From assembly GCA_021781095.1 (NCBI GenBank), contig JAJXXM010000175.1, positions 1 through 39,956 on the forward strand: a DNA stretch of 39,956 bases, in the 5' to 3' direction. Both the position numbers and the translations under genes were made by a program. The notes below the pieces were generated by a model. It saw only the letters and a list, made by a program, of their open reading frames with translations. It was not told where the DNA came from and searched no databases. Position 1 is the first letter of the stretch. Each line of letters begins with the position of its first letter. Of the stretch, positions 32,233 to 39,956 are shown piece after piece. The DNA comes from a bacterium (lineage in GTDB: Bacteria > Eremiobacterota > Eremiobacteria > Baltobacterales > Baltobacteraceae).

Positions 32233-32825
32233 CCGGCCAACCCCTTCCGCTCCGTTTTGAGCACTTCACCGCGATGCGTCGCCGAATAGCCGCGGTCGAC
32301 GTTCATCGTCGACTTCACCTCGGCGACGCGGCCCAAATCGGCGGGAATACCGTTCGGACGCTCGTCGGGCGGGGTTCCCACCCCGGCATCGCTCGGCACG
32401 AGCAGGCGATCCTTCGAATAGACGAATGCGCCGCGACGGTAATCCGCCATTTCGAAGCGCGGCGTCAGCACGATGGCATCGGTCGGACACGCCTCTTCGC
32501 AGAGCCCGCAGAAAATACACCGCAGTTCGTCGATCTCGTAGCTCGCGGCGTGGCGTTCGCCGGGCGAGACGCGAGCGTCGGGTGCGTTTTCGGCTCCAAT
32601 GACGGTAATGGCGTTCGCGGGGCAGGCGCTCGAGCAGAGCTCGCAGCCGATGCACCGTTCTTTGCCGTCGGCGTAACGACGAAGTTCGTGCAGCCCGTGA
32701 AAGCGCGGCGCGTGCTGTTTTTTAATGCTTGGATATTCGATCGTCGGGCGCCGGACGAACATATACTTGAACGTGATTCCCAAACCTTGGAGAATCGCGC
32801 CGACGTTAAAGAGGTGTTTTCGCAT
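32229..32825 (-). CDS. nuoI: NADH-quinone oxidoreductase subunit I (2x[4Fe-4S] ferredoxin)
   Basis: The 198 residues have two ferredoxin motifs, CIGCELCSSACP and CIFCGLCEEACP, which bind clusters N6a and N6b and pass electrons to N2/NuoB. The N-terminal amphipathic segment GLGITFKYMFVRRPTIEYP is typical. The C-terminal 60 residues are longer than in many homologues. It starts 15 nt after the nuoH stop. Confidence 0.95.
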   Translation of the reverse strand: MRKHLFNVGAILQGLGITFKYMFVRRPTIEYPSIKKQHAPRFHGLHELRRYADGKERCIGCELCSSACPANAITVIGAENAPDARVSPGERHAASYEIDELRCIFCGLCEEACPTDAIVLTPRFEMADYRRGAFVYSKDRLLVPSDAGVGTPPDERPNGIPADLGRVAEVKSTMNVDRGYSATHRGEVLKTERKGLAG

Positions 32826-32840
32826 TCGTTCGTTCCCGCC

Positions 32841-33809
32841 TTAGTGAAGCGCGACCCACGCCGCGGTAGCGACGAGGTTGAGCGTGGCGATCGGAAGCAA
32901 CACCTTCCACCCGAACGTCATCAGACGATCGTAGCGAAAGCGCGGCAACGTCGCGCGCAACCACATATAGAAAAACATGAACGCTCCGACCTTCACGACG
33001 AACCAAGCGACGCCCGGAAGCATCGTCAGCCCGAACGGCGCGTTCCAGCCGCCCAAGAAGAGCAACGTCGCGATGCACGAGACGGTGAGCATGTTCACGT
33101 ACTCGGCGATAAAGAACGATCCGAACCGGAGCCCCGAATACTCGGTGTGAAAGCCGCCGACGAGTTCGGTCTCCGCCTCGACGAGATCGAAGGGCGTACG
33201 ATTGGTTTCGGCGACCGCGGTGATAACGTAGATGATGAAGCCGAGCGCCTGCGGTATCAAAAACCACACGCGTTCCTGAGCGTTGACGATGCCGGTCAGC
33301 GAGGTCGTTCCGGCGAGCATGAGGACGCCGACGAACGAGAGCGACATCGAGAGCTCGTAGGAAATCATCTGCGCGGTGCCGCGGACGGCGCCGAGCAGCG
33401 GAAACTTCGAGCCCGAGGCCCAGCCGCCGAGCGAGATGCCGTAAACGCCGATCGACGAGATCGCCATGAGGAACAGAATTCCCGCATTGACGTCGCCGAT
33501 CGCCCACGGCGAGCCGTCACCGTTCGCGCCGAACGGGACGATTGCGTAGACCGCGAACGCCGTGAGGAGCGAAATGAACGGCGCGAGGCGATAGATCAGC
33601 GGGTCGGCGGTCTTCGGCGTGAGATCTTCTTTCAGAATGAGTTTCGCCGCATCGGCCGCCGGCTGCAACATTCCCCATGGGCCGACGCGGTTCGGCCCGG
33701 GGCGCAATTGCATCCATCCAAGAATCTTGCGTTCGAAGAGCATGGCGTATGCAAATGTGGTAATCACCACGAGCAGCAACACCGCCGATTTTACGAGCAC
33801 GATCAACAT
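32841..33809 (-). CDS. nuoH: NADH-quinone oxidoreductase subunit H
   Basis: The 322 residues, about eight helices, form the membrane side of the quinone channel. The invariant stretches are ERKILGWMQLRPGPNRVGPWGMLQPAADAAKL near the N-terminus and AETNRTPFDLVEAETELVGGFHTEYSG (about 205-231), which carries the acidic loop essential for quinone chemistry. It lies 3 nt after the nuoG stop. Confidence 0.96.
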   Translation of the reverse strand: MLIVLVKSAVLLLVVITTFAYAMLFERKILGWMQLRPGPNRVGPWGMLQPAADAAKLILKEDLTPKTADPLIYRLAPFISLLTAFAVYAIVPFGANGDGSPWAIGDVNAGILFLMAISSIGVYGISLGGWASGSKFPLLGAVRGTAQMISYELSMSLSFVGVLMLAGTTSLTGIVNAQERVWFLIPQALGFIIYVITAVAETNRTPFDLVEAETELVGGFHTEYSGLRFGSFFIAEYVNMLTVSCIATLLFLGGWNAPFGLTMLPGVAWFVVKVGAFMFFYMWLRATLPRFRYDRLMTFGWKVLLPIATLNLVATAAWVALH

Positions 33810-33812
33810 CGC

Positions 33813-36098
33813 TTACGCCTCCACCAACGAATCGGCGTGCCGCACGTTCTCAACGCGAACGCGCGAGCGTTCGGGGAGAAGGTTCGCGGGAGCATCGGAG
33901 AGCCCACCGATCGCGACGACCTCCCCCGGGGGGAGCGAATCGCGCACCTCGGCGAGCAAATCGTGCAACGTTCCCCCGGGGCCGACGAGATCGACGTAAT
34001 CGCCGGTCCGAATGCCGAGCCGTTCGGCGTCGGCGTGCGAGAATGCCGCCTCCGGCAGCGGCCGAAGCGCGGCGATCCGTTCGTCATTCGCGAGCGTTCC
34101 GCCGCCGGCGAATGCGTGGTGCGTCACGTGCAGCCGCAAGCCGTCGCCGAGCGCGGGCTCTTTTGCAGCACCGGCAAAACGCTCGTCGCCGAAGGCGATG
34201 CCGACCGGCAACGCCGCAGCCGCGGCGATCGTTGCACGTTCGATCTCTTCGGTATCGGGAAGCGCGATCTCCAACGCACGCGCGAGCCCGGCAACGATTT
34301 CGAAATCGCTGAGGACGCCGTCGGGCGGGGCGAGTGCGGCCGCGGTCGGGAGCACGTCGCCGGCGAGATTGACGATGCTGCCGCTCTTCTCGAACGCACC
34401 GGCGGCGGGCAACACGAGCGATGCCGCCTTTGCCGTCTCGGTCATAAACAGCTCGGTGACGACGAGAAAGCCGACCGCTTGCAGTGCGTCGCGCACGCGC
34501 GCGCCGTCGGCGGCGTTGAGTGCGGGGTTCGCACCGAAGATCGAAAGGACGTCGATCTTTCCGGCGAGTGCATCTGCGCAGATACCGTCGAAATCGCGGC
34601 CGGTGTCGGCGACGTGATAGCCCGGGCCCGAGAAGGGCAACATGCCCATCGCTTCGGCACCGCGCGCGTTCCCCTGTTCGCCGGAGATGTAGGTGAGCAG
34701 CGTGCGCCCTTCGCGTTCGAGCGCGGCGAACGCGGCGCGCGCGAGCGCGCTGTCGACGCCGTCCCAGAGCAAGGCGACGCGCGTGACGTTCGCCGGAATC
34801 GCGGCGGCGGCCGCAGCAACGTCGGGGACGTCGAGGTAGCGCATCGTCGGCGGCGCTTCATGCGAAGCGACGCGAATGTAGCGCGCACCGTGGCGGACCG
34901 CTTTGCGAACGCGCAGATCCATAACGGGTGCGAGTTGCGCGGGCGACTCGCCGATCGTGACGATCGCGCCGGCGCGTTCGAGATCGAGCAGCGTGCCGCC
35001 CGAGCTTCCCGGCGTCGCTTGCCGCTGCCGACCGGTGCGCCAATCGATATTTTTCGCGCCGAGTTCGCGCATGCTCCGTGCGAGCACGTACGCTTCTTCG
35101 TTGGTGAGGCGTCCGCCGCCGAGCGCCGCGATACTCTCGGGGCCGCGCGCGTCGAGCGCCGTGCGAATGGCCTTCGCCCAGATCGCGAAGGCATCGTCCC
35201 AGCCGATCTGCACGAAGGTGTCGTCGCGACGCAGCAACGGCTGCGTGATCCGACCGGGCGCGTCGACGTAGCCGACGTTATAGCGCCCGCGGTCGCAGAG
35301 CCACCAATCGGAGACGGCGTCGTCGCCCTCCACCGACATCGTGCGCAGCACGGTCCCGCGCCGAACGTCGACATTCATGCGACAGCCGACCGAGCATTGC
35401 GTGCAACTCGTCTCGGTACGATGCAGATCCCACGGGCGCGATTTAAAGCGATAGGTCTTTGAGGTGAGCGCGCCGACCGGGCAGAGTTCGGTAACGTTGC
35501 CGGTAAAATTGTGGCGATACGGATCGCCCGTCGCGGTGGCGATCATGTCGCGATGTCCGCGATCCTTCAACACGAGTTGCCGTTCGCCCGCGATCAGGTC
35601 GTCGAATCGCACGCAGCGCTGGCAGACGACGCAGCGCTCTTCGTCGAGCACGATGGTCGGGCCGAGATCGACCGCTTTGGGTTTGCTCGTCTTCGGATCG
35701 GCGAGATCGCTGCTGCCGCGGCCGTACGCCATCGCGTAGTCTTGCAGGTCGCACTCTCCGCCTTTGTCGCAGATCGGACAGTCGAGCGGATGGTTGACGA
35801 GCAACAGTTCCAACACCATCGCACGTCCTTTTTCCACGCTCTCGCCGCGGGTTCGCACCACCATGCCTTCGGCGACCGGCGTATTGCAACCGATCTGCAG
35901 CTTGGGCATGCCTTCTACTTCAACCAGACAGACGCGACACAGCCCGGCGGGGCCGAGTTTTGTGTGGTAGCAGTAGACGGGAATCTCTTGCTTGACGAGC
36001 TTTGCAGCTTCGACGAGAAGCGTCCCCTTGCGCACTTGCAGGGGAACGCCGTCGATAGTGAGATTGACGAGATCGCTCGTCGCCGGGGCTGAACTCAT
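33813..36098 (-). CDS. nuoG: NADH-quinone oxidoreductase subunit G
   Basis: The 761-residue iron-sulfur subunit has a [2Fe-2S] domain (YCYHTKLGPAGLCRVC...C), the His-Cys3 N5 motif (HPLDCPICDKGGECDLQD), N4 cysteines (CVVCQRCVRF...ELCPVGAL), and an extra CTQCSVGCRM...LCDRGR motif equivalent to the off-path N7 cluster. A molybdopterin-oxidoreductase-like domain without Mo ligands follows (about 270-760). Overlap with nuoF is ATGA. Long open frames on the opposite strand here are composition artefacts. Confidence 0.95.
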   Translation of the reverse strand: MSSAPATSDLVNLTIDGVPLQVRKGTLLVEAAKLVKQEIPVYCYHTKLGPAGLCRVCLVEVEGMPKLQIGCNTPVAEGMVVRTRGESVEKGRAMVLELLLVNHPLDCPICDKGGECDLQDYAMAYGRGSSDLADPKTSKPKAVDLGPTIVLDEERCVVCQRCVRFDDLIAGERQLVLKDRGHRDMIATATGDPYRHNFTGNVTELCPVGALTSKTYRFKSRPWDLHRTETSCTQCSVGCRMNVDVRRGTVLRTMSVEGDDAVSDWWLCDRGRYNVGYVDAPGRITQPLLRRDDTFVQIGWDDAFAIWAKAIRTALDARGPESIAALGGGRLTNEEAYVLARSMRELGAKNIDWRTGRQRQATPGSSGGTLLDLERAGAIVTIGESPAQLAPVMDLRVRKAVRHGARYIRVASHEAPPTMRYLDVPDVAAAAAAIPANVTRVALLWDGVDSALARAAFAALEREGRTLLTYISGEQGNARGAEAMGMLPFSGPGYHVADTGRDFDGICADALAGKIDVLSIFGANPALNAADGARVRDALQAVGFLVVTELFMTETAKAASLVLPAAGAFEKSGSIVNLAGDVLPTAAALAPPDGVLSDFEIVAGLARALEIALPDTEEIERATIAAAAALPVGIAFGDERFAGAAKEPALGDGLRLHVTHHAFAGGGTLANDERIAALRPLPEAAFSHADAERLGIRTGDYVDLVGPGGTLHDLLAEVRDSLPPGEVVAIGGLSDAPANLLPERSRVRVENVRHADSLVEA

Positions 36099-37354
36099 GC
36101 AGAAGCGACCTCACGAAGAACGCGCGCTTCGAATTGTTCGGGGAAGCGCTGGAGTACCGATTTCAGGAACGGCTCGATCGAATCGCCGAGCGCGCAGAGG
36201 TTTAACCCCGTGATCGTCGACGAGACGCGGCGCATCATCGCCAAGTCGCTTTCGAGGCCGCGCCCTTCCACGAAGCGATGGAGCACCGTTTCGAGCCAGT
36301 GCCCTCCCTCGCGACAGGGCGTGCACTGACCGCACGATTCGTGCGCGAAGAAACGGACGAGATTGAAAGCACACTTCACGAAATCCGTCGTGTCGTCGAA
36401 AACCACGAAGGCGCCCGAACCGAGCATCGAACCCGCCTTGGCCATGCTTTCGTAGTCGTAGGGCAGATCGAGATGCTCTTCAAAAATGCACGCCGACGAA
36501 CCGCCGCCGGGTTGCACCGCGCGCAGCGTCCGGCCTTCGCGCAGGCCGCCCGCGATCTCGATAAGCTCGCGCACCGTCGTGCCGAGCGGGACTTCGTAAT
36601 TCCCGGGCTTCCGCACGTGCCCGGAGATCGAAATGATCTTGTAGCCCTTGCTGCGCTCGGTGCCGACGGCCGCGAACCATTCCGGCCCGTTCCGCAAAAT
36701 CGGCACGAGGTAGGCCAACGTCTCGACGTTATTGACGACCGTCGGCATGCCGTAGAGGCCGGCGATCGCGGGAAACGGCGGCTTCAGGCGCGGTTCGCCG
36801 CGCTTGCCTTCCAAGGAATTCAGCAGCGCGGTCTCTTCGCCGCAGATATACGCTCCCGCGCCGCGGTGAATCGTTACTTCGAGGTCGTATCCCGTACCGA
36901 AGAGGTTCTTTCCGACGAAACCCGCCGCGCGCGCTTCTTCCAACGCGCGCGAGAAAATCTCGTATCCACGTTTGAATTCGCCGCGAATGTAGATGAACGC
37001 GTGATGCGAGCCGATGCCGTAGGCACCGAGGAGGATGCCTTCGAGCACTAAATGCGGCGCGCGTTCGAGCAGCATGTGGTCTTTGAACGTCCCGGGCTCG
37101 GCTTCGTCGCAGTTGCAGACCAGGTAGCGCGGCTTATCGCCCGCGGGGAGAAAGCTCCATTTCTTTGCGGTCGGGAAACCCGCACCGCCGCGGCCGCGAA
37201 GCCCCGAACGATCCGCCATCTCGAGCACCTCGCTCGATTTCAGCTCGCGAACCGCGCGCTCCCATTGCCGGTAGCCGTCGCGTTGCCGATAGATCGCCAG
37301 ATCGGTGAGGTCCACCTCGCCGATGCCGTCGGTGAGCACTTTTACCACCGGCAT
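36095..37354 (-). CDS. nuoF: NADH-quinone oxidoreductase subunit F (NADH/FMN site)
   Basis: The 419 residues oxidise NADH through FMN and pass electrons to N3. GRGGAGFPTAKKW (FMN/NADH Rossmann-like loop), CNCDEAEPGTFKDH, GAGAYICGEETALLNSLEG (NADH loop) and the N3 motif SCGQCTPCREG plus a downstream Cys (GLNLCALGD) are all present. The ATG overlaps the nuoE stop by one base (TAATG). Confidence 0.96.
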   Translation of the reverse strand: MPVVKVLTDGIGEVDLTDLAIYRQRDGYRQWERAVRELKSSEVLEMADRSGLRGRGGAGFPTAKKWSFLPAGDKPRYLVCNCDEAEPGTFKDHMLLERAPHLVLEGILLGAYGIGSHHAFIYIRGEFKRGYEIFSRALEEARAAGFVGKNLFGTGYDLEVTIHRGAGAYICGEETALLNSLEGKRGEPRLKPPFPAIAGLYGMPTVVNNVETLAYLVPILRNGPEWFAAVGTERSKGYKIISISGHVRKPGNYEVPLGTTVRELIEIAGGLREGRTLRAVQPGGGSSACIFEEHLDLPYDYESMAKAGSMLGSGAFVVFDDTTDFVKCAFNLVRFFAHESCGQCTPCREGGHWLETVLHRFVEGRGLESDLAMMRRVSSTITGLNLCALGDSIEPFLKSVLQRFPEQFEARVLREVASA

Positions 37355-38115
37355 TATTCTTCGATAACCTCCGCCACGAGTTTTGCATCTTGCACGAGCC
37401 GTTCGCTCGAACGAGCGCGCATCGCCGGAGCGTCGTCGCGCAGCACGAAACGATCGAGCATGATGACGCCGCTACTATCGCCGATGCCTCCCGGGTTGTT
37501 CGGGGAGGTGACGCCGAGCGCGCCGGTGGCCTTTCTGCCGCGCGACACCTCACCATCCTGTTTCACGCTCCACGTCTTGCCGGGAGCGTCGCTCTGCGCC
37601 ATCGGAGCGACCGAGAACGTGCCCGCGCGCATCGCGGCGATCATGTCGTCGATCGCCTGCGGCGTGAGATCGTAGATGAATTCGAGATTGACTTGCATGC
37701 ACGTCGCGCGGTCGCACGAGGCGAGACACTCGACCTCTTCGTAAGAGAACAGCCCGTCCTCGGTCGTTTGAAGGTGACCGATGCCGAGTTTCTCGCGGAA
37801 ATACGCCATGATGTCCTCGGCACCATTAATCGTGCACGAGAGGCCGCGGCAGACTTGAAGCATATATTTGCCGACCGGTTTGCGGAAGAACAGCGTATAG
37901 AACGAGACGGTGCTCTCGACGACCGCCGGGGTCAACCCGAGCAGATCCGCGGTAAAGCGCATCGCTTCGCGGCTGGCATACCCTTCGTGCTCTTGGAAGA
38001 GATGGACGATCGGCAACAACGCCGAGCGCGGCTCTTCGTAGCGCGCGACGATCGCCTCGCACTGCGGGCGCAGCCGCTCCGCCAACGCGGGAAAATCGAG
38101 CTCTCGCTGCGTCAT
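37354..38115 (-). CDS. nuoE: NADH-quinone oxidoreductase subunit E with C-terminal extension
   Basis: The thioredoxin-like [2Fe-2S] core occupies residues 1-165, with ligands C89-x4-C94 (CRGLSC) and C130-x3-C134 (CLASC), binding cluster N1a. Preceding helices (LLPIVHLFQEHEGYASREAM) are canonical. NuoE proteins usually end near residue 160-175; this one continues for about 85 residues of Ser/Gly/Pro-rich sequence and then a short helical tail (RARSSERLVQDAKLVAEVIEE). Extension function unknown. Overlap with nuoD is ATGA. Confidence 0.94.
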   Translation of the reverse strand: MTQRELDFPALAERLRPQCEAIVARYEEPRSALLPIVHLFQEHEGYASREAMRFTADLLGLTPAVVESTVSFYTLFFRKPVGKYMLQVCRGLSCTINGAEDIMAYFREKLGIGHLQTTEDGLFSYEEVECLASCDRATCMQVNLEFIYDLTPQAIDDMIAAMRAGTFSVAPMAQSDAPGKTWSVKQDGEVSRGRKATGALGVTSPNNPGGIGDSSGVIMLDRFVLRDDAPAMRARSSERLVQDAKLVAEVIEE

Positions 38116-39350
38116 CGATCGACCTCTCCGAAGACCGGGTCGAGCGAACCGATCATCACGACGAGATCGGCGATCAGATTTCCCGGTGCGATGTGTTTAA
38201 GTACTTGCAGGTTATAGAGCGAGGGCGGGCGCGTCCGAATGCGATACGGGCGATTGCCCCCGTCGCTCACGATGTAATAGCCGAGTTCGCCGCGCGGCGA
38301 TTCAACCGACGCATACGCATCGCCGGGCGGAATGCGGAAGCCTTCGCTGACGATCTTGAAGTGATGGATCAACGCTTCCATCGAGAGCGCGATCGTCTCT
38401 TTCGGCGGGGCGGCGATCTTGGGATCGTCGATCATCACGGCGCCGGGGGTGTCGAGCCGCTTCCGGACCTGCTTGAGGATCTTGTACGATTCTTCCATTT
38501 CGTCGAGCCGAACGAGGAAGCGCGCGTACGCATCGCCTTCGGTGCGCGTGGGAACGTCGAACTCATAGGTTTCGAAACCGCAATAGGGGAACGCGCGGCG
38601 AACGTCATAGGCGATCCCCGAAGCACGCAACGCCGGCCCGGTCACGTTCCAGCGCACCGCTTCATCGGGCGTTAACGTCCCGACGTCGATGGTGCGATCC
38701 TGGAAAATCGGATTCGCTTGCAACAGTCCGCGTAGATCGCGCATGCGTCCCGGGAACTTTTCGAGCAACGCATCGAAGCGGTCGAGAAAGCCTTGCGGGA
38801 GGTCGCCGTTCACGCCGCCGATGCGCACGTAGTTGGGGTGCATGCGCGCCCCGCCCGCGGCTTCCTGAAGATCGAGCAGATTCTCGCGCAGATCGAAGCA
38901 ATAGAAGAACACCGAGATCGCACCGATATCGATGCCGTGCGTTCCCAGCCAGACGCAGTGCGAAGCCATGCGCGTCAACTCTGAAAAAAGCACGCGTATC
39001 GTCTGCGCGCGCTCGGGAATCTTCCCTTCGATGCCGAGCAATCGTTCGGCGGCGAGCGCGTAACAGAGCGCGTTGCTCTCGGGCGCGAGATAATCCATCC
39101 GTTCGATGACGGTCTGCGCCTGCGTCCAGAAAAGATTTTCGGCGGATTTTTCGATGCCGGTATGCAGGTAGCCGATCTCCGGCTCGGCCTTCACGACCGT
39201 CTCGCCTTCGATTTCGAGCATGATTTGGAGCACGCCGTGCGTCGAGGGATGCTGCGGCCCCATCGAGAGCACCATCGAATTGCCTTCGCGGCTGACGATT
39301 TCGGGGGTCATCGGTTCGGGCGGCGTCGTCGGCCGTTCCGTCGTACTCAC
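38112..39350 (-). CDS. nuoD: NADH-quinone oxidoreductase subunit D
   Basis: The 412-residue 49-kDa-type subunit forms the quinone pocket with NuoB and Nuo[12 protein letters not shown] (quinone-site His) and [23 protein letters not shown] (quinone-site Tyr) are intact, as is the C-terminal [11 protein letters not shown] ending seen in nearly all NuoD. Overlap with nuoC is ATGA. Confidence 0.96.
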   Translation of the reverse strand: MSTTERPTTPPEPMTPEIVSREGNSMVLSMGPQHPSTHGVLQIMLEIEGETVVKAEPEIGYLHTGIEKSAENLFWTQAQTVIERMDYLAPESNALCYALAAERLLGIEGKIPERAQTIRVLFSELTRMASHCVWLGTHGIDIGAISVFFYCFDLRENLLDLQEAAGGARMHPNYVRIGGVNGDLPQGFLDRFDALLEKFPGRMRDLRGLLQANPIFQDRTIDVGTLTPDEAVRWNVTGPALRASGIAYDVRRAFPYCGFETYEFDVPTRTEGDAYARFLVRLDEMEESYKILKQVRKRLDTPGAVMIDDPKIAAPPKETIALSMEALIHHFKIVSEGFRIPPGDAYASVESPRGELGYYIVSDGGNRPYRIRTRPPSLYNLQVLKHIAPGNLIADLVVMIGSLDPVFGEVDR

Positions 39351-39956
39351 GATTCGCTCTCCCGCGCGGCGCGCTCGCGTGCGGCTTTCACTTGCGCCTG
39401 CAACGCTTCGAGCGTACGCCCCGATGGCGGCGCTCCCGCGACGACGTTACTCTTGAGTGCGAATGCGGGGCGCGGGGCGCGCTCGCGCGCCGGCCCGCGC
39501 AACGGATAATCTTTCCGCAACGGATGCCCTTCCCAGTCGTAGGGCATCTGAATGCGGCGGAGATCTTCGTGCCCGGTAAACGTGATTCCGAACAGATCGA
39601 AGACTTCGCGTTCGGCCCAATCCGCGCTCGGCCAAATATCCATGACGCTCGGGCACACGGGCTTCTCGCCATCGACGCCGCAGAGCACGCGCAAGCGTTT
39701 GGGCGTTCCGACTTCGGCGAGCGCGCTCGCCTTCACCGGCATCGCGAGCAAATGATAGACGACGTCGAAGCGCGGGGTGCGTTCGGGATAATCGACGGCA
39801 CCGAGATCGAGCAGCATCGAATAGCCGCTCGCGTGCAATGCTTCCATCGTGGCGCGCAATGCGACGAGCTCGACGCGGCGAACCTCGGCGTCACCGACAT
39901 CGGCGCGAAGGCTCGTAGGATCGGTTGCCAATCCGGTAATCGAAGGCGTTTGTGTG
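39347..39956 (-). CDS. nuoC: NADH-quinone oxidoreductase subunit C, partial at the 5' end
   Basis: The 30-kDa-type subunit is recognised by the [21 protein letters not shown]...[16 protein letters not shown] block. A TTG at 39931 is the first possible start inside the window. The frame stays open and protein-like to the edge ([12 protein letters not shown]), so the true start most likely lies beyond base 39956 and the gene is cut. Upstream nuoA and nuoB should lie outside the window. Confidence 0.93.
   Translation of the reverse strand, partial: TQTPSITGLATDPTSLRADVGDAEVRRVELVALRATMEALHASGYSMLLDLGAVDYPERTPRFDVVYHLLAMPVKASALAEVGTPKRLRVLCGVDGEKPVCPSVMDIWPSADWAEREVFDLFGITFTGHEDLRRIQMPYDWEGHPLRKDYPLRGPARERAPRPAFALKSNVVAGAPPSGRTLEALQAQVKAARERAARESES

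Noticed and set aside
32274..35462. 1062-codon open frame on the plus strand
   Set aside because: It lies antisense to nuoI, nuoH and nuoG, which have complete cofactor motifs; its translation is Arg/Asp/Glu-rich without any domain, a GC-rich codon-structure artefact.

Overview
The window reads as ordinary chromosomal DNA from a GC-rich, diderm, flagellated environmental bacterium. The complete complex I operon, the outer-membrane-barrel-like protein, the many Sec signal peptides, the tight ATGA/TGATG/TAATG gene overlaps and the REP-like palindromes fit a poorly cultured lineage. My guess is the Eremiobacterota/Vulcanimicrobiota (WPS-2) neighbourhood, but that is an impression from style, not something the sequence proves.

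Layout. 2-1703 (+): the 3' end of a class V aminotransferase and a MATE exporter. 1746-2878 (-): a small DUF4383-like membrane protein and an inositol-monophosphatase-family enzyme. 2958-13201 (-): a six-gene cluster of exported proteins. It holds a 1035-aa barrel plus CnaB-like-repeat protein, a pilin-like protein, a PapD/DUF916-like chaperone candidate, two more pilin-like proteins and a 1344-aa multidomain adhesin-like protein. 13355-14785 (+): a flagellin, divergent from that cluster. 14843-20360: a soluble MgtE-like Mg2+-sensor protein, a PAS-PAS-GAF-GGDEF diguanylate cyclase (-), a PucR-type regulator and a glutamine-synthetase-family enzyme. 20549-24846: a receiver/histidine kinase and an aromatic-amino-acid-type decarboxylase (-), then an aldo/keto reductase and RidA (+). 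25215-26429 (-): an exported TPR protein. 26484-39956 (-): nuoC to nuoN, with nuoC running off the right edge.

The part most likely to be undescribed is 2958-13201. Three of the four pilin/adhesin-like proteins carry the C-terminal signature of chaperone-usher subunits: an alternating hydrophobic last strand, with glycine 14 residues from the end and a tyrosine near the end. All four end in a Y-T-(L/V) strand. A PapD-like gene sits between the subunits, and an atypical 1035-aa outer-membrane protein is in the place where an usher would be. Upstream of the first pilin-like gene is a near-perfect sigma-28 (FliA) type promoter, TAAACTTT-N11-GGCGATAA. The divergent flagellin has its own sigma-28-like -10 (GCCGATAT). 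My reading is a chaperone-usher-like surface fibre with an unusual usher, wired into the motility regulon. A perfect 15-bp hairpin between the major pilin-like gene and the chaperone-like gene may set subunit stoichiometry.

Two convergent gene junctions (20361-20548 and 24847-25214) hold a family of REP-like palindromes; in one, half of the element has expanded into a 21-bp tandem array. Within complex I, NuoL has Gly where the otherwise conserved TM5 glutamate should be.
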